A stretch of 64,000 nucleotides of DNA. Origin: Actinacidiphila alni (GTDB taxonomy: Bacteria > Actinomycetota > Actinomycetes > Streptomycetales > Streptomycetaceae). The first letter of the stretch is position 1; each line of letters opens with the position of its first letter. The notes under the pieces are model-generated. The model saw only the letters and a program-made list of their open reading frames with translations. It made no database searches and was not told where the DNA came from. Positions 15,340 to 24,286 of the stretch are shown in pieces. The stretch spans positions 333,941 through 397,940 of the forward strand of contig NZ_FONG01000006.1 of the NCBI RefSeq assembly GCF_900112845.1, in the 5' to 3' direction. Made by a program: the position numbers and the translations under genes.

Positions 15340-17499
15340 TCAGGGACGGGCCGCGGCCACGGTGAGCCGCGCGCGGTAGACGTCGTAGACGCCCGGCACC
15401 GACCGCATCGCCCGCATCAGGGCCGTCAGGGCCCCGGGGTCGGGCAGCTCGACGGTGTACGTGTGCCGCACGCGGTGCTCCTGCGGGGGTTCCACCGCGG
15501 CCGAGACGATCCCGACGCCCTGGGCGGCGATGGCCTCGGTGAGGTCGGCGAGCAGCCGGGGCCGGCTCAGCGCCTCGGCGAGGACGGTGGCGCGGTAGGC
15601 GTTGGCGGAGCCGCCGTCGCGCCAGCGGACCGGTACGGGGGTGCGGCCCGCCGCGGTCATCCGGGCGGTGCTCGGACACTCCACGCGGTGGACGGCGACG
15701 GTGCCGCCGCGGATCACGAAGCCGGTCACGCCGTCCGGCGGCACCGGCGTGCAGCAGCGGGCCAGCCGTACGGTCGCGTGCGGCAGGTCGGTGACGGCGA
15801 CCGGCTCCGCGGTCGGCGGCTCGTCCGCGGTGCGCTCCGGGCGTACGGCCGGTGCCGCCGTCTGCTGGTCCTCGTCGTCCGCCGCCGGGTGCTGGGCGAG
15901 CCACCGGGTGATGGCGATCCGGGCGGCCGGGGTGATGGCGCGCTCCAGCCAGTCGGCGTCGGGGCCGGAGGCCGCGCTGTCGGCCATCAGCAGCTGAAGG
16001 GTGTCGCCGTCGCGCAGCCGGGTGCCCAGCGGGGCCAGCCTGCCGTTGACCCGGGCGCCGACGCACCGGTGGCCGGCCTCGCCGTGCACCGCGTAGGCGG
16101 CGTCCACGCAGCTCGCGCCGGCGGGCAGCCGCACCGTACCGGTGGATTCGCCGGACTCCCCGGACTCGGCGGCGAAGACGGTGATCTCGCGGTCCTGCGC
16201 GAGGTCGTCCCGCAGCGCGGACCAGAAGGTGTCGGCGTCGGGCGCGTCGCGCTGCCACTCCAGCAGCCTGGCGAGCCAGCCGGGCCGGGTGGGGTCCACG
16301 CGCGTCCCGGGCTCGCCCTCCGCGGTCTGCGGGGTATCGGCGACGGCGTGCGGATCGCCGAGCGCGATCACCCCGGCCTCGGCGACCCGGTGCATCCGCC
16401 GGGTGCGCACCAGCACTTCGGCGACCCGGCCGCGGTCGTCGGCGACGGCGGTGTGCAGCGACTGGTACAGGTTGAACTTGGGGGCGGCGATGAAGTCCTT
16501 GAACTCCGCGATGACCGGGGTGAAGCAGGTGTGCAGCTCGCCGAGGACGGCATAGCAGTCGGCGTCCTCTGCGACCACGACGAGCAGCCGGCCGAAGTCG
16601 CAGCTGCCGAGTTCCGCGCCGCCGCGCTTGAGCAGGACGCGGTGCACGGACACCGCGTGGCGCGGCCGGATGGCGATCTCGGCGGCGATGCCCGCCTCCC
16701 GCAGTACCCTGCGCAGGTCCTCGGCGACGGCCGCGAGCAGGTCGGGCCCGTCGGCGTTCGCAGCGATCATGGCGCGGGTCCTGGCGTGCTCCTCGGGATG
16801 GAGGATCGCGAAGACCAGGTCCTCCAGCTCGGTCTTGAGGGCCTGCACACCGAGCCGTTCGGCGAGCGGGATCAGCACGTCCCTGGTGACCTTGGCGATC
16901 CTGACCTGCTTCTCGGGGCGCATCACGCCGAGCGTCCGCATATTGTGCAGCCGGTCGGCCAGCTTGATCGACATCACCCGTACGTCGTCGCCGGTGGCGA
17001 GGAGCATCTTGCGGAAGGTCTCGGGTTCCGCGGCGGCGCCGTAGTCGACCTTCTCCAGTTTGGTGACGCCGTCGACGAGGTAGCCGACCTCCTGGCCGAA
17101 CTGCTCCCGCACCTGATCGAGCGTCACATCGGTGTCCTCGACGGTGTCGTGGAGCAGTGACGCGGTCAATGTGGTGGTCTCCGCGCCCAGTTCGGCGAGG
17201 ATCAGGGTGACGGCCAGCGGGTGGGTGATGTACGGCTCGCCGCTCTTGCGCATCTGACCGCGGTGCGAGGACTCGGCGAGCACATAGGCGCGGCGCAGGG
17301 TCTCGATCGCCTCGGGGCCCGCCTCGGGGTGGCGGGCGCGGTGGACCTTGGTGAGGTGCTCGATGGCGTCCGGGACCCGGTCGCGGCCGCCGGTGCCGAG
17401 CAGTGCCGCGCGGCCGAGCCGGAGCAGATCGATGCGGCGCAGTCCTCGTCGCGGGGTCCCGTCGGTGCGGGCGGCGTCCACCGCGTTGTCTGCACTCAT
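15340..17499 (-). CDS. rshA: RelA/SpoT homologue RshA
   Basis: 719 residues; ATG after GGAGGTG. Domains in order: HD-type (p)ppGpp hydrolase with His93, His117-Asp118 and Glu121-Asp122 (SLLHDTVEDT); synthetase domain with FGRLLVVVAEDADCYAVLG and EFKDFIAAPKFNLYQSLHTAV; TGS domain; C-terminal ACT-like region. It is the second long RSH of Streptomyces beside RelA (SCO5794 in S. coelicolor from memory). The hydrolase motifs look intact. The synthetase is divergent: the usual YDxxGxR element reads CDFGRLLV and the VQIRT element reads VLVRT. In S. coelicolor RshA is reported to have synthetase activity, so divergence does not prove loss. Lies between dapF and hflX, same strand. Confidence 0.9.
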   Translation of the reverse strand: MSADNAVDAARTDGTPRRGLRRIDLLRLGRAALLGTGGRDRVPDAIEHLTKVHRARHPEAGPEAIETLRRAYVLAESSHRGQMRKSGEPYITHPLAVTLILAELGAETTTLTASLLHDTVEDTDVTLDQVREQFGQEVGYLVDGVTKLEKVDYGAAAEPETFRKMLLATGDDVRVMSIKLADRLHNMRTLGVMRPEKQVRIAKVTRDVLIPLAERLGVQALKTELEDLVFAILHPEEHARTRAMIAANADGPDLLAAVAEDLRRVLREAGIAAEIAIRPRHAVSVHRVLLKRGGAELGSCDFGRLLVVVAEDADCYAVLGELHTCFTPVIAEFKDFIAAPKFNLYQSLHTAVADDRGRVAEVLVRTRRMHRVAEAGVIALGDPHAVADTPQTAEGEPGTRVDPTRPGWLARLLEWQRDAPDADTFWSALRDDLAQDREITVFAAESGESGESTGTVRLPAGASCVDAAYAVHGEAGHRCVGARVNGRLAPLGTRLRDGDTLQLLMADSAASGPDADWLERAITPAARIAITRWLAQHPAADDEDQQTAAPAVRPERTADEPPTAEPVAVTDLPHATVRLARCCTPVPPDGVTGFVIRGGTVAVHRVECPSTARMTAAGRTPVPVRWRDGGSANAYRATVLAEALSRPRLLADLTEAIAAQGVGIVSAAVEPPQEHRVRHTYTVELPDPGALTALMRAMRSVPGVYDVYRARLTVAAARP

Positions 17500-17568
17500 C
17501 GGGCACCTCCAGCAGCGTCAACCGGCTGCGGACGCTTTCCACGCCCCGTGGGGCCGCGCCGGTGATTG

Positions 17569-17574
17569 ATGCTA
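17569..17574 (-). promoter_or_regulatory. Candidate -10 of the rshA promoter
   Basis: TAGCAT on the minus strand, about 70 bp upstream of the rshA start, resembles the Streptomyces -10 consensus. A clear -35 is not visible (TGACTG lies 19 bp upstream). Call by resemblance only. Confidence 0.35.
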
Positions 17575-17601
17575 CCGAGCCCACCACGTGCGGCAGTCAC
17601 G

Positions 17602-17642
17602 CTCTCGCCGAGAGTGATCCCCATCACCCGTTCGAGCGAACG
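17602..17642. repeat. Three consecutive short inverted repeats between dapF and rshA
   Basis: Abutting hairpin-forming elements: CTCTCGCCGAGAG (17602-17614), GTGATCCCCATCAC (17614-17627) and CGTTCGAGCGAACG (17629-17642). They lie 28 bp or more upstream of the candidate rshA -10 and about 80 bp past the dapF stop, so they could be operators for rshA or a weak terminator for dapF. Confidence 0.55.
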
Positions 17643-17720
17643 TGTGCGGGAATGACGGTCGGACGCGGCCGGTCGGAGGACGTCGGTCCGCCGCCTCGGA
17701 GGCTCGCGGTGCCGCGGGGG

Positions 17721-18626
17721 TCAGCGGGACGCGAGTCCCAGCCACTCGGGGTCGATGACACCCTCCGCGACGATCACCGCGGGTCCGGCCATCTCGATCT
17801 GCCCGTCGACGGTCTCGGTGATCACCAGCCGGCCGCCGGGGACGTCGACGGTGTACGTGACCGGGCGGCCGGTCACGGCCGGGTCGGCGCCGTCCCGGCG
17901 GGCGGCGGCGACCATCACCGCGCAGGCGCCGGTGCCGCAGGACCGGGTCTCGCCCGATCCCCGCTCGTGGACGCGCAGGGCCACATGGCGCGGCCCGCGG
18001 TCGACGACGAATTCGACGTTGGTGCCCGCCGGGTAGGCCGCGGCGGGGGCGACGGCGGGGGCCTCGTCAAGGGTGCCCGCCTGGTCGAGCGAGTCGACGA
18101 AGGCGACGGCGTGCGGATTGCCCATGTCGACATGGCGCGCGGGCCAACTGCGGTCGCCCACCGTGACGGTGACCTCGTCCTCGGGCAGACCCGCGACGCC
18201 CATCCGTACGGTGACATCGCCGGGCGTGCCGTCCTCGGCGTCCTTGGCGATGTGGACCTCCCGCACCCCTGCGCGGGTGGCGACGGCCAGGTCGCCCGCG
18301 TCGGTGAGTCCGGCGCGCTGGAGGTAGCGGGCGAAGACGCGGACGCCGTTGCCGCACATCTCGGCGATGCTGCCGTCGCTGTTGCGGTAGTCCATGAACC
18401 ACTCGGTCCGGTCCGCGTACGCGGCGGCCTCGGGGTGGGCGGCGGAGCGGACCACGCGCAGCAGGCCGTCGCCGCCGATCCCGGCGCGGCGGTCGCACAG
18501 CCGGGTGACGTCGGCCGCCGACAGGTCGAGCCGGCCGTCCGGGTCGGGGAGGATCACGAAGTCGTTCTCGGTGCCGTGGCCCTTGAGGAAGGCGAGCGGT
18601 GCGGTGTCGTGGTGCGTGTCGGTCAC
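17721..18626 (-). CDS. dapF: Diaminopimelate epimerase
   Basis: 301 residues from the GTG at 18626. Converts LL- to meso-diaminopimelate for lysine; Streptomyces peptidoglycan itself uses the LL form. Both catalytic cysteines are in their motifs: MCGNGVRVFARY and SCGTGACAVMVAA. The substrate-binding FLKGHGTENDFVILPD stands at the N-terminus and HVDMGNPHAVAFVD in the middle. A possible upstream in-frame extension has no domain support. Lies 221 bp upstream of rshA on the same strand. Confidence 0.95.
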   Translation of the reverse strand: MTDTHHDTAPLAFLKGHGTENDFVILPDPDGRLDLSAADVTRLCDRRAGIGGDGLLRVVRSAAHPEAAAYADRTEWFMDYRNSDGSIAEMCGNGVRVFARYLQRAGLTDAGDLAVATRAGVREVHIAKDAEDGTPGDVTVRMGVAGLPEDEVTVTVGDRSWPARHVDMGNPHAVAFVDSLDQAGTLDEAPAVAPAAAYPAGTNVEFVVDRGPRHVALRVHERGSGETRSCGTGACAVMVAAARRDGADPAVTGRPVTYTVDVPGGRLVITETVDGQIEMAGPAVIVAEGVIDPEWLGLASR

Positions 18627-18721
18627 GCCCTCGATCGTACGCGGACGGCGAGACGTGGCGGCGGCGCGGGCCGCTGGGTGCGGTCGTACGGACCACCGGG
18701 TGCGGCTTGGGAGGGGTGCCC

Positions 18722-19240
18722 TCAGCGCAGGCGGGCGACGCGCCAGACGGCGAGCACCGCGAGCAGGACGATCAGCGCGGTGTAGCCCGCCACGTAGCGC
18801 CAGTCGATACGGGCGCCGGAGCCGCGGGCGGGCATGCCGGGCCAGGTGTAGCCGACCCGGCGGGCGGCCATCAGACCCCACCCCGCCGAGCACGAGCACA
18901 ACAGCAGCCCGAGCATGGCGACGACGGGACCGGCGTCACCGGACTCGAAGGCGAGCGGGAAGGCGAACATCAGTGAGCCGGCCACCGCGAGGGCGATGAT
19001 CGGCGCGAGCTGCCAGATCCGCAGCCTGCGCTGGGGGCGCAGCTCCCGGAAGGACGCGCCCTCCTCCATCGGCGGAATGGGCTCGATCGGCTCCAGCGGA
19101 TCGAGGGATTCCAGCGGCTCGAAGGACTCCAGTGCGTTCCGGGAATCGGGGAACGCGCCACCGCGCTGCGACTGCCCGGGAATCTGGGATTCCGCCGCGG
19201 GGTCGCGCCCGGCTGGGGTGTCGCGTGGGCCGGCTTCCAT
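18722..19240 (-). CDS. Hypothetical multi-pass membrane protein with acidic Leu-Glu-Pro repeat
   Basis: 172 residues from the ATG at 19240 (GGGAGGG upstream; a GTG at 19246 is the alternative). The N-terminal third is hydrophilic with a short quasi-repeat of L/I-E-P units (LESLDPLEPIEPIPP). Three or four hydrophobic segments follow: IIALAVAGSLMFAFPLA, VVAMLGLLLCSCSAGWGLM and YTALIVLLAVLAVWRV. I do not recognise a family. Between miaA and dapF on the same strand, with gaps of about 100 bp on each side, so it may be cotranscribed with miaA. Confidence 0.75.
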   Translation of the reverse strand: MEAGPRDTPAGRDPAAESQIPGQSQRGGAFPDSRNALESFEPLESLDPLEPIEPIPPMEEGASFRELRPQRRLRIWQLAPIIALAVAGSLMFAFPLAFESGDAGPVVAMLGLLLCSCSAGWGLMAARRVGYTWPGMPARGSGARIDWRYVAGYTALIVLLAVLAVWRVARLR

Positions 19241-19345
19241 CGCCACGCGCCCTCCCGATTCTCCGACACCGTAGCTAGATGCTCGATGATGGCACGGCCC
19301 GGAGCGTGGTCCGGAACGCCGGAGCGTCCCGATGCCATCACGTGA

Positions 19346-20260
19346 TCAGGCTGTGACCGCTTCTTGGAGCAACGTCAGCGCCTGGTCGGTGAGTTCCGTG
19401 CCGCGCGCCGTGAGCCAGTGCACACGCGGGTCACGGCGGAACCACGAGTCCTGGCGGCGGGCGAACCGTTTGGTGGCGCGGACGGTGGTGGCGCGGGCCT
19501 CGTCCTCGGTGCACTCCCCGGCGAGCGCGGCGAGCACCTGCTGGTAGCCGAGCGCGCGGGAGGCCGTACGGCCCTCGCGCAGGCCGACCGCCTCCAGGGC
19601 GCGGACCTCGTCGACCAGGCCGGCGTCCCACATCCGGTCGACCCGCAGGGCGATCCGCTCGTCGAGTTCGGGGCGGGGCACGTCGACACCGATCTGGACG
19701 GTGTCGTAGACCCCTTCTGGGCCGGGGAGGTTGGCGGCGAAGGGACGGCCGGTGATCTCCACCACCTCGAGGGCGCGGACGATGCGGCGGCCGTTGCTGG
19801 GCAGGATGGCACGGGCGGCCTCGGGGTCGACGGCGGCGAGCCGGGCGTGCAGGGCGCCGGAGCCGCGCATGTCGAGTTCGGCCTCCAGGCGGGCGCGTAC
19901 GGCGGCGTCGGTGCCGGGGAATTCCAGGGCGTCGATCGCGGCGCGCACATAGAGACCGGAGCCACCGACCAGCACCGGGACGCGCCCTTCGGTGTGCAGC
20001 CGGTCGATCTCGGCGCGGGCCAGCCGCTGGTAGTCGGCGACATTGGCGGCCTGTGTGACGTCCCAGATGTCCAGCAGATGGTGCGGGACGCCGCCGCGTT
20101 CCTCCGGCCGGAGCTTGGCGGTACCGATGTCCATCCCGCGGTAGAGCTGCATGGAGTCGGCGTTGATCACTTCGCCGCCCAGGGTCTGTGCCAGGGCCAC
20201 GCCCAGATCGGACTTCCCGGCCGCGGTCGGGCCGACGACGGCGATCACACGGTTCTTCAC
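19346..20260 (-). CDS. miaA: tRNA dimethylallyltransferase
   Basis: 304 residues from the GTG at 20260. P-loop VVGPTAAGKSDL, the substrate motif INADSMQLYRGMDIGTAK, VLVGGSGLYVRA and the C-terminal RFARRQDSWFRRD tRNA-contact region are all present. Adds the isopentenyl group to A37 of tRNAs reading UNN codons; MiaB, encoded 1.3 kb away, methylthiolates the product. In Streptomyces this matters for the bldA Leu-tRNA (UUA). Divergent from the small antitoxin-like gene. Confidence 0.96.
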   Translation of the reverse strand: MKNRVIAVVGPTAAGKSDLGVALAQTLGGEVINADSMQLYRGMDIGTAKLRPEERGGVPHHLLDIWDVTQAANVADYQRLARAEIDRLHTEGRVPVLVGGSGLYVRAAIDALEFPGTDAAVRARLEAELDMRGSGALHARLAAVDPEAARAILPSNGRRIVRALEVVEITGRPFAANLPGPEGVYDTVQIGVDVPRPELDERIALRVDRMWDAGLVDEVRALEAVGLREGRTASRALGYQQVLAALAGECTEDEARATTVRATKRFARRQDSWFRRDPRVHWLTARGTELTDQALTLLQEAVTA

Positions 20261-20381
20261 AGGGCCAGTCTCGCAAAGATTCGGCGCTGACCTCGATCGA
20301 TCGGCGCGACGCGGGACACCGGGCCCGCGGGTATGGTCGGGAACAGGGCGGGATGTTCTTCGATGCTTCGGAAGGTGCCAG

Positions 20382-20735
20382 ATGGGCTTCATGGACTCGT
20401 TCAAGGACAAGCTCAGCGTCGCGAAGACCAAGGCCGGCGACCTCGCGCAGCAGCACGGCGGCAAGATCGAGTCGGGTCTGGAGAAGGCGGCCCACACCGT
20501 CGATTCCAAGACCGGCGGCAAGTACAGCGAGAAGATCGGGTCAGGCGTCGACAAGGCCAAGGGCGCGCTGGACAACCTCAAGGACAAGGGCAGCGAGACG
20601 GCGTCCGGACCTGACAGCGCCGCGGGGCCCGCCACCGGCACCGACAGCGCCACGGGGCCCGGCAGCGGCACGGGCTCTGGCACCGGCGCCGGCACCGGCA
20701 CCGGCATGACTAAGGACGACGGCCCCTCGGCCTGA
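20382..20735 (+). CDS. MT0933-type antitoxin-like small protein
   Basis: 117 residues; ATG at 20382 (GAAGGTG upstream). The first ~70 residues, MGFMDSFKDKL then Lys/Gly/Ala-rich amphipathic helices, resemble the MT0933-like antitoxin family of Actinobacteria. The last ~40 residues are a Gly/Thr/Ser-rich repeat (GTGSGTGAGTGTG) from a simple ggcaccggc tract. No toxin gene is adjacent: neighbours are miaA and the LigB-like gene on the opposite strand. Antitoxin is a family name here; another stress role is equally possible. Confidence 0.75.
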   Translation: MGFMDSFKDKLSVAKTKAGDLAQQHGGKIESGLEKAAHTVDSKTGGKYSEKIGSGVDKAKGALDNLKDKGSETASGPDSAAGPATGTDSATGPGSGTGSGTGAGTGTGMTKDDGPSA

Positions 20736-20789
20736 CCGACTGACCGACCGGGAACGGCCGGTGCGGCCCGGCGCCCGCCGACGGGCCGG

Positions 20790-21506
20790 CTACGTCCAGG
20801 CCGCCACGGCGTAGCCCACCCCGTACGGCGCCGACGCGTACAGCAGCTCGCCCCCGAGCCCGGCCCCGTCGGCGGCGCCCGCCAGCACCTGCCACGGCGC
20901 CCGCCCCGACACCTTCAGCGCGTCGGCCAGCTCCGCGTCGAGTGCGGCCAGCGCGCCCGTGTCGGCGGCTCCCAGGGCGGCCGTCACGGCAGCGTCGAAG
21001 GGTTCGGCGCGCTCGTCCAGATAACCGGGTGCCTTCAGGGTCCGGCAGGCGCTGCCGTCCCCCATGACGAGCAGGGCGACGCGGTCCGCGTCCGCCGCCA
21101 GGGCGCGGCCGGCGTCGACGCACCGCGGCTGCTCCAGTTGCCCGCCGACCCCGAGGCCCTCGACGGGTGCCGCCGTCCAGTCGCGCAGCAGCCACGCGGC
21201 GACGGCCAGCGACGGCGGGAGAGCCCGTACGGGCTCCGTGGCGGCCCGATCACGGTCCGCACCGAGCCGGACGTCGACCGGGACGCCGAAGGGCCGGAAA
21301 GAGCCGCCTGTGCCCTCGGCATAGGCGGCACGGTGCTCAGGGCCGGCCGGGCCGACCACCACCAGCCGGTCGGGCCGGGACGCGGCCAGGACGCCGATCG
21401 CGTCGGCGCAGGCGTCCCGCAGCGCGTCCAGTTCGGGAGCGGCGCCTGCCGCCACCTCCGGGACCAGCAGCGGCGGGCAGGGACAGACGGCAGCGGCGAC
21501 CAGCAT
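20790..21506 (-). CDS. Class III extradiol dioxygenase (LigB)-like protein without His ligands
   Basis: 238 residues, ATG at 21506. Overall layout follows the LigB-like class III extradiol ring-cleavage dioxygenases, with VCPCPPLLVPEVA at the start, RLVVVGPAGPEH, LLVMGDGSACRTLKAPGY and LDERAEPFDAAV. The iron ligands normally found as SPHPP near the N-terminus and SHR in the GD-SHR motif are replaced (CPCPP and SACR), so ordinary dioxygenase chemistry is unlikely. A comparable gene sits in the same miaA/dapF neighbourhood of mycobacteria (Rv2728c, from memory), which suggests a conserved non-catalytic or changed role. Confidence 0.75.
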   Translation of the reverse strand: MLVAAAVCPCPPLLVPEVAAGAAPELDALRDACADAIGVLAASRPDRLVVVGPAGPEHRAAYAEGTGGSFRPFGVPVDVRLGADRDRAATEPVRALPPSLAVAAWLLRDWTAAPVEGLGVGGQLEQPRCVDAGRALAADADRVALLVMGDGSACRTLKAPGYLDERAEPFDAAVTAALGAADTGALAALDAELADALKVSGRAPWQVLAGAADGAGLGGELLYASAPYGVGYAVAAWT

Positions 21507-21612
21507 GATCGAAATCCTACCGGCGCGACCCCGCGGAAGAACGGCCCTCCCGCGGACCGGACCCCGGCACGTACGGCGCCGTGCGCCGCCGTCGCCCGAC
21601 GCGGGCGGCCCG

Positions 21613-23097
21613 TCACTCGACGCTGCAACCGCCCTGGACGGCCATGGGCACGGGGGCGGGCGCGCCGATCGTCGGCAGGCCCAGCATCACCCCGGCCGGG
21701 GTCGCGGGGGCGGCGGTGCGCCGCTCCCACGCGTCGCCCGCGCGGGTGCGGCGGACGGCGAGCGCGGGCTTCTCCGCGAGCAGGTGGTGCGGCGCGGCGT
21801 AGGTGATCTCGACGGTCACCATGTCGCCGGGCCTGACCGGCTCGTCCGGGCGCTCGAAGTGCACCAGCCGGTTGTCAGGGGCGCGGCCGGACAGCCGCCG
21901 GGTGGCGTCGTCCTTGCGGCCCTCGCCCTCGGCGACGAGCACTTCGAGGGTCCGCCCGACCTGCTTCTTGTTCTCCTCCCAGGAGATCTCCTCCTGGAGG
22001 GCGACCAGCCGCTCGTAGCGCCGCTGCACGACCTCCTTCGGGATCTGCCCCTCCATGTCGGCGGCGGGGGTGCCGGGCCGCTTGGAGTACTGGAAGGTGA
22101 ACGCCTGCGTGAAGCGCGCCTCGCGGACCACGTGCAGCGTCTGCTCGAAGTCCTCCTCGGTCTCGCCGGGGAAGCCCACGATGATGTCGGTGGTGATGGC
22201 GGCGTCCGGCATCGCGGCGCGCACCTTGGCGATGATCCCGAGGTAACGGTCCTGCCGGTACGACCGGCGCATCGCCTTCAGCACCCGGTCGGAGCCGGAC
22301 TGCAGCGGCATGTGCAGCTGGTGCATCACATTGGGCGTCTCGGCCATGGCGGCGATCACGTCGTCGGTGAAGTCGCGCGGGTGCGGCGAGGTGAAGCGGA
22401 TCCGCTCCAGGCCGTCGACACCGCCCGCGGCGCGCAGCAGCTTGCTGAACGCCTCGCGGTCGCCGATGTCGGAGCCGTACGCGTTCACGTTCTGGCCGAG
22501 CAGGGTGACCTCGATGACGCCCTCGGCGACCAGCGCCTCGACCTCGGCGAGCACATCGCCGGGCCTGCGGTCCTTCTCCTTGCCGCGCAGCGCGGGGACG
22601 ATGCAGAAGGTGCAGGTGTTGTTGCAGCCGACGGAGATCGCGACCCAGGCGGCGTACGCGGACTCCCGGCGCGACGGCAGCGTCGAGGGGAAGGTCTCCA
22701 GCGACTCGACGATCTCGACCTGGGCCTCTTCCGCGATCCTGGCCCGCTCCAGCAGCACGGGGAGCTGTCCGATGTTGTGGGTGCCGAAGACGACGTCGAC
22801 CCAGGGCGCCCGCTTCACGATCGTGTCGCGGTCCTTCTGCGCCAGGCAGCCGCCCACGGCGATCTGCATGCCGGGCCTGGCCGCCTTCTTGGGCACGAGC
22901 TGGCCCAGATTGCCGTAAAGACGATTGTCGGCGTTCTCCCGCACCGCGCAGGTGTTGAAGACGACGACATCGGCGCCGTCGGCGTCTGCGGGTGCGCGGA
23001 CGTACCCCGCGTCCTCCAGCAGGCCGGACAGCCGCTCGGAGTCGTGGACGTTCATCTGGCACCCGTAGGTGCGGACCTCGTATGTACGCGCGCTCAT
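21613..23097 (-). CDS. miaB: tRNA-2-methylthio-N6-dimethylallyladenosine synthase
   Basis: 494 residues from the ATG at 23097; an ATG three codons upstream (23106) is also possible and neither has a strong ribosome site. N-terminal MTTase domain with Cys in [22 protein letters not shown] and VGGCLAQ, then the radical-SAM cysteines in [16 protein letters not shown], and a C-terminal TRAM domain. It inserts sulfur and methyl at C2 of i6A37 made by MiaA. The C-terminus has a ~40-residue Ala/Pro/Gly-rich extension past TRAM. Confidence 0.96.
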   Translation of the reverse strand: MSARTYEVRTYGCQMNVHDSERLSGLLEDAGYVRAPADADGADVVVFNTCAVRENADNRLYGNLGQLVPKKAARPGMQIAVGGCLAQKDRDTIVKRAPWVDVVFGTHNIGQLPVLLERARIAEEAQVEIVESLETFPSTLPSRRESAYAAWVAISVGCNNTCTFCIVPALRGKEKDRRPGDVLAEVEALVAEGVIEVTLLGQNVNAYGSDIGDREAFSKLLRAAGGVDGLERIRFTSPHPRDFTDDVIAAMAETPNVMHQLHMPLQSGSDRVLKAMRRSYRQDRYLGIIAKVRAAMPDAAITTDIIVGFPGETEEDFEQTLHVVREARFTQAFTFQYSKRPGTPAADMEGQIPKEVVQRRYERLVALQEEISWEENKKQVGRTLEVLVAEGEGRKDDATRRLSGRAPDNRLVHFERPDEPVRPGDMVTVEITYAAPHHLLAEKPALAVRRTRAGDAWERRTAAPATPAGVMLGLPTIGAPAPVPMAVQGGCSVE

Positions 23098-23217
23098 AAC
23101 AATCATCCAGAGTACGTGGTCGCCGCGGCCCGCCGCCCCCGCCTTCCACAGACGGGGCCCGGCCGCGGGGCGGCTCGGCCTTCCCCTGGTCACGCCCGGC
23201 TGGCAGGATCCCGGTGC

Positions 23218-24249
23218 ATGGACCTCACCCACCTGGCCGAACGCCTGCGCACCGCCGTGCGGGCGCCCGTGCGCGGGCCGGGCGGGAGGCGGGCGCTCCA
23301 GGCGCTGCTCGCCGGGTCGTCGGTGCTGGCGCTGCTGCTGTGGTGGCTGCTGCCGAGTTCGGGCCCGTCGTATCCGCGGGCGCCGATGTCGCTGGCCACG
23401 GGCGTGGCCAACGGGGTGTACGAGAAGTACGGAATGCTGCTCAAGGGCGATCTGCACACGGCGCTGCCTGGGGTGCAGGTCAATCTGCTGCACACCCAGG
23501 GCTCGGTCGACAACATCAAGCGGGTGGTGTCGGGCCGCGCCGACTTCACCATCGCCGCGGCCGATGCCGTCGCCAATTACCAGGGCCCGGGCAAGGACGA
23601 ACTGCGCGCCTGCGCCCGGCTCTACGACGACTACATGCAGCTTGTCGTACCGAGCGACTCCACGGTGCGCTCCGCACGTGACCTGCGCGGGCTGCGCGTC
23701 GGCGTCGGCCAGGCGGACTCCGGGGTCAATCTCATCACCAGGCGGCTGTTCGCGGCGGCGGGCCTGGACATCACCAAGGACGTCGACGCGATACCGGTCG
23801 GCATCGACCAGGCACCCTCGATGCTGCGCGAGGGCCGGCTCGACGCCTTCTTCTGGTCCGGCGGGCTGCCCACCGCGGCCGTCACCGAGATGGCCCGTAC
23901 GAAACCGGGCATCAAGCTCGTACAGCTCGGCGACCTGGTGGCGAAGCTGCACGCCATGGGGCCGCAGATGGCCTACTACCGGCAGGCCGTGATGCCCGCC
24001 GACGCGTATCCGCAGGCGCAGAAGGGGCAGGCCGTCGCGACCATCGCCGTCGCCAATCTGCTGGTCACCACCGATCACGCGAACACCGGTCTGGTGGAAC
24101 GCCTGACGCGTGCGGTGATCGACAGCCGGGACGCGATCGGCAAGGAGGTGCACGCGGCGCAATTGGTGGACCTGCGGACCGCGGTGTTCACCGATCCGCT
24201 GCCGCTGCACGTGGGCGCGGAGCGCTACTACCGGTCGGTGAAGCCGTAG
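23218..24249 (+). CDS. TAXI-family solute-binding protein, membrane-tethered, no TRAP permease nearby
   Basis: 343 residues from the ATG at 23218. Residues ~25-47 form one hydrophobic segment ([16 protein letters not shown]) with no lipobox after it, so the protein is probably anchored. The rest is a TAXI/NMT1-type periplasmic fold: [45 protein letters not shown] and [18 protein letters not shown] proteins normally feed TRAP transporters with dicarboxylates or glutamate; no TRAP DctQM-type gene is in the window. It converges on the sensor kinase gene with a 37-bp gap. It may act as an extracytoplasmic ligand sensor for that kinase (inference). Confidence 0.85.
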   Translation: MDLTHLAERLRTAVRAPVRGPGGRRALQALLAGSSVLALLLWWLLPSSGPSYPRAPMSLATGVANGVYEKYGMLLKGDLHTALPGVQVNLLHTQGSVDNIKRVVSGRADFTIAAADAVANYQGPGKDELRACARLYDDYMQLVVPSDSTVRSARDLRGLRVGVGQADSGVNLITRRLFAAAGLDITKDVDAIPVGIDQAPSMLREGRLDAFFWSGGLPTAAVTEMARTKPGIKLVQLGDLVAKLHAMGPQMAYYRQAVMPADAYPQAQKGQAVATIAVANLLVTTDHANTGLVERLTRAVIDSRDAIGKEVHAAQLVDLRTAVFTDPLPLHVGAERYYRSVKP

Positions 24250-24286
24250 CGGAGCTGCCTGGCCGGCCGCGGCCCCGGTGGGGCGG

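Noticed and set aside
20640..20712. ggcaccggc repeat as a regulatory array
   Set aside because: It is in frame and encodes the Gly/Thr tail of the small antitoxin-like protein.
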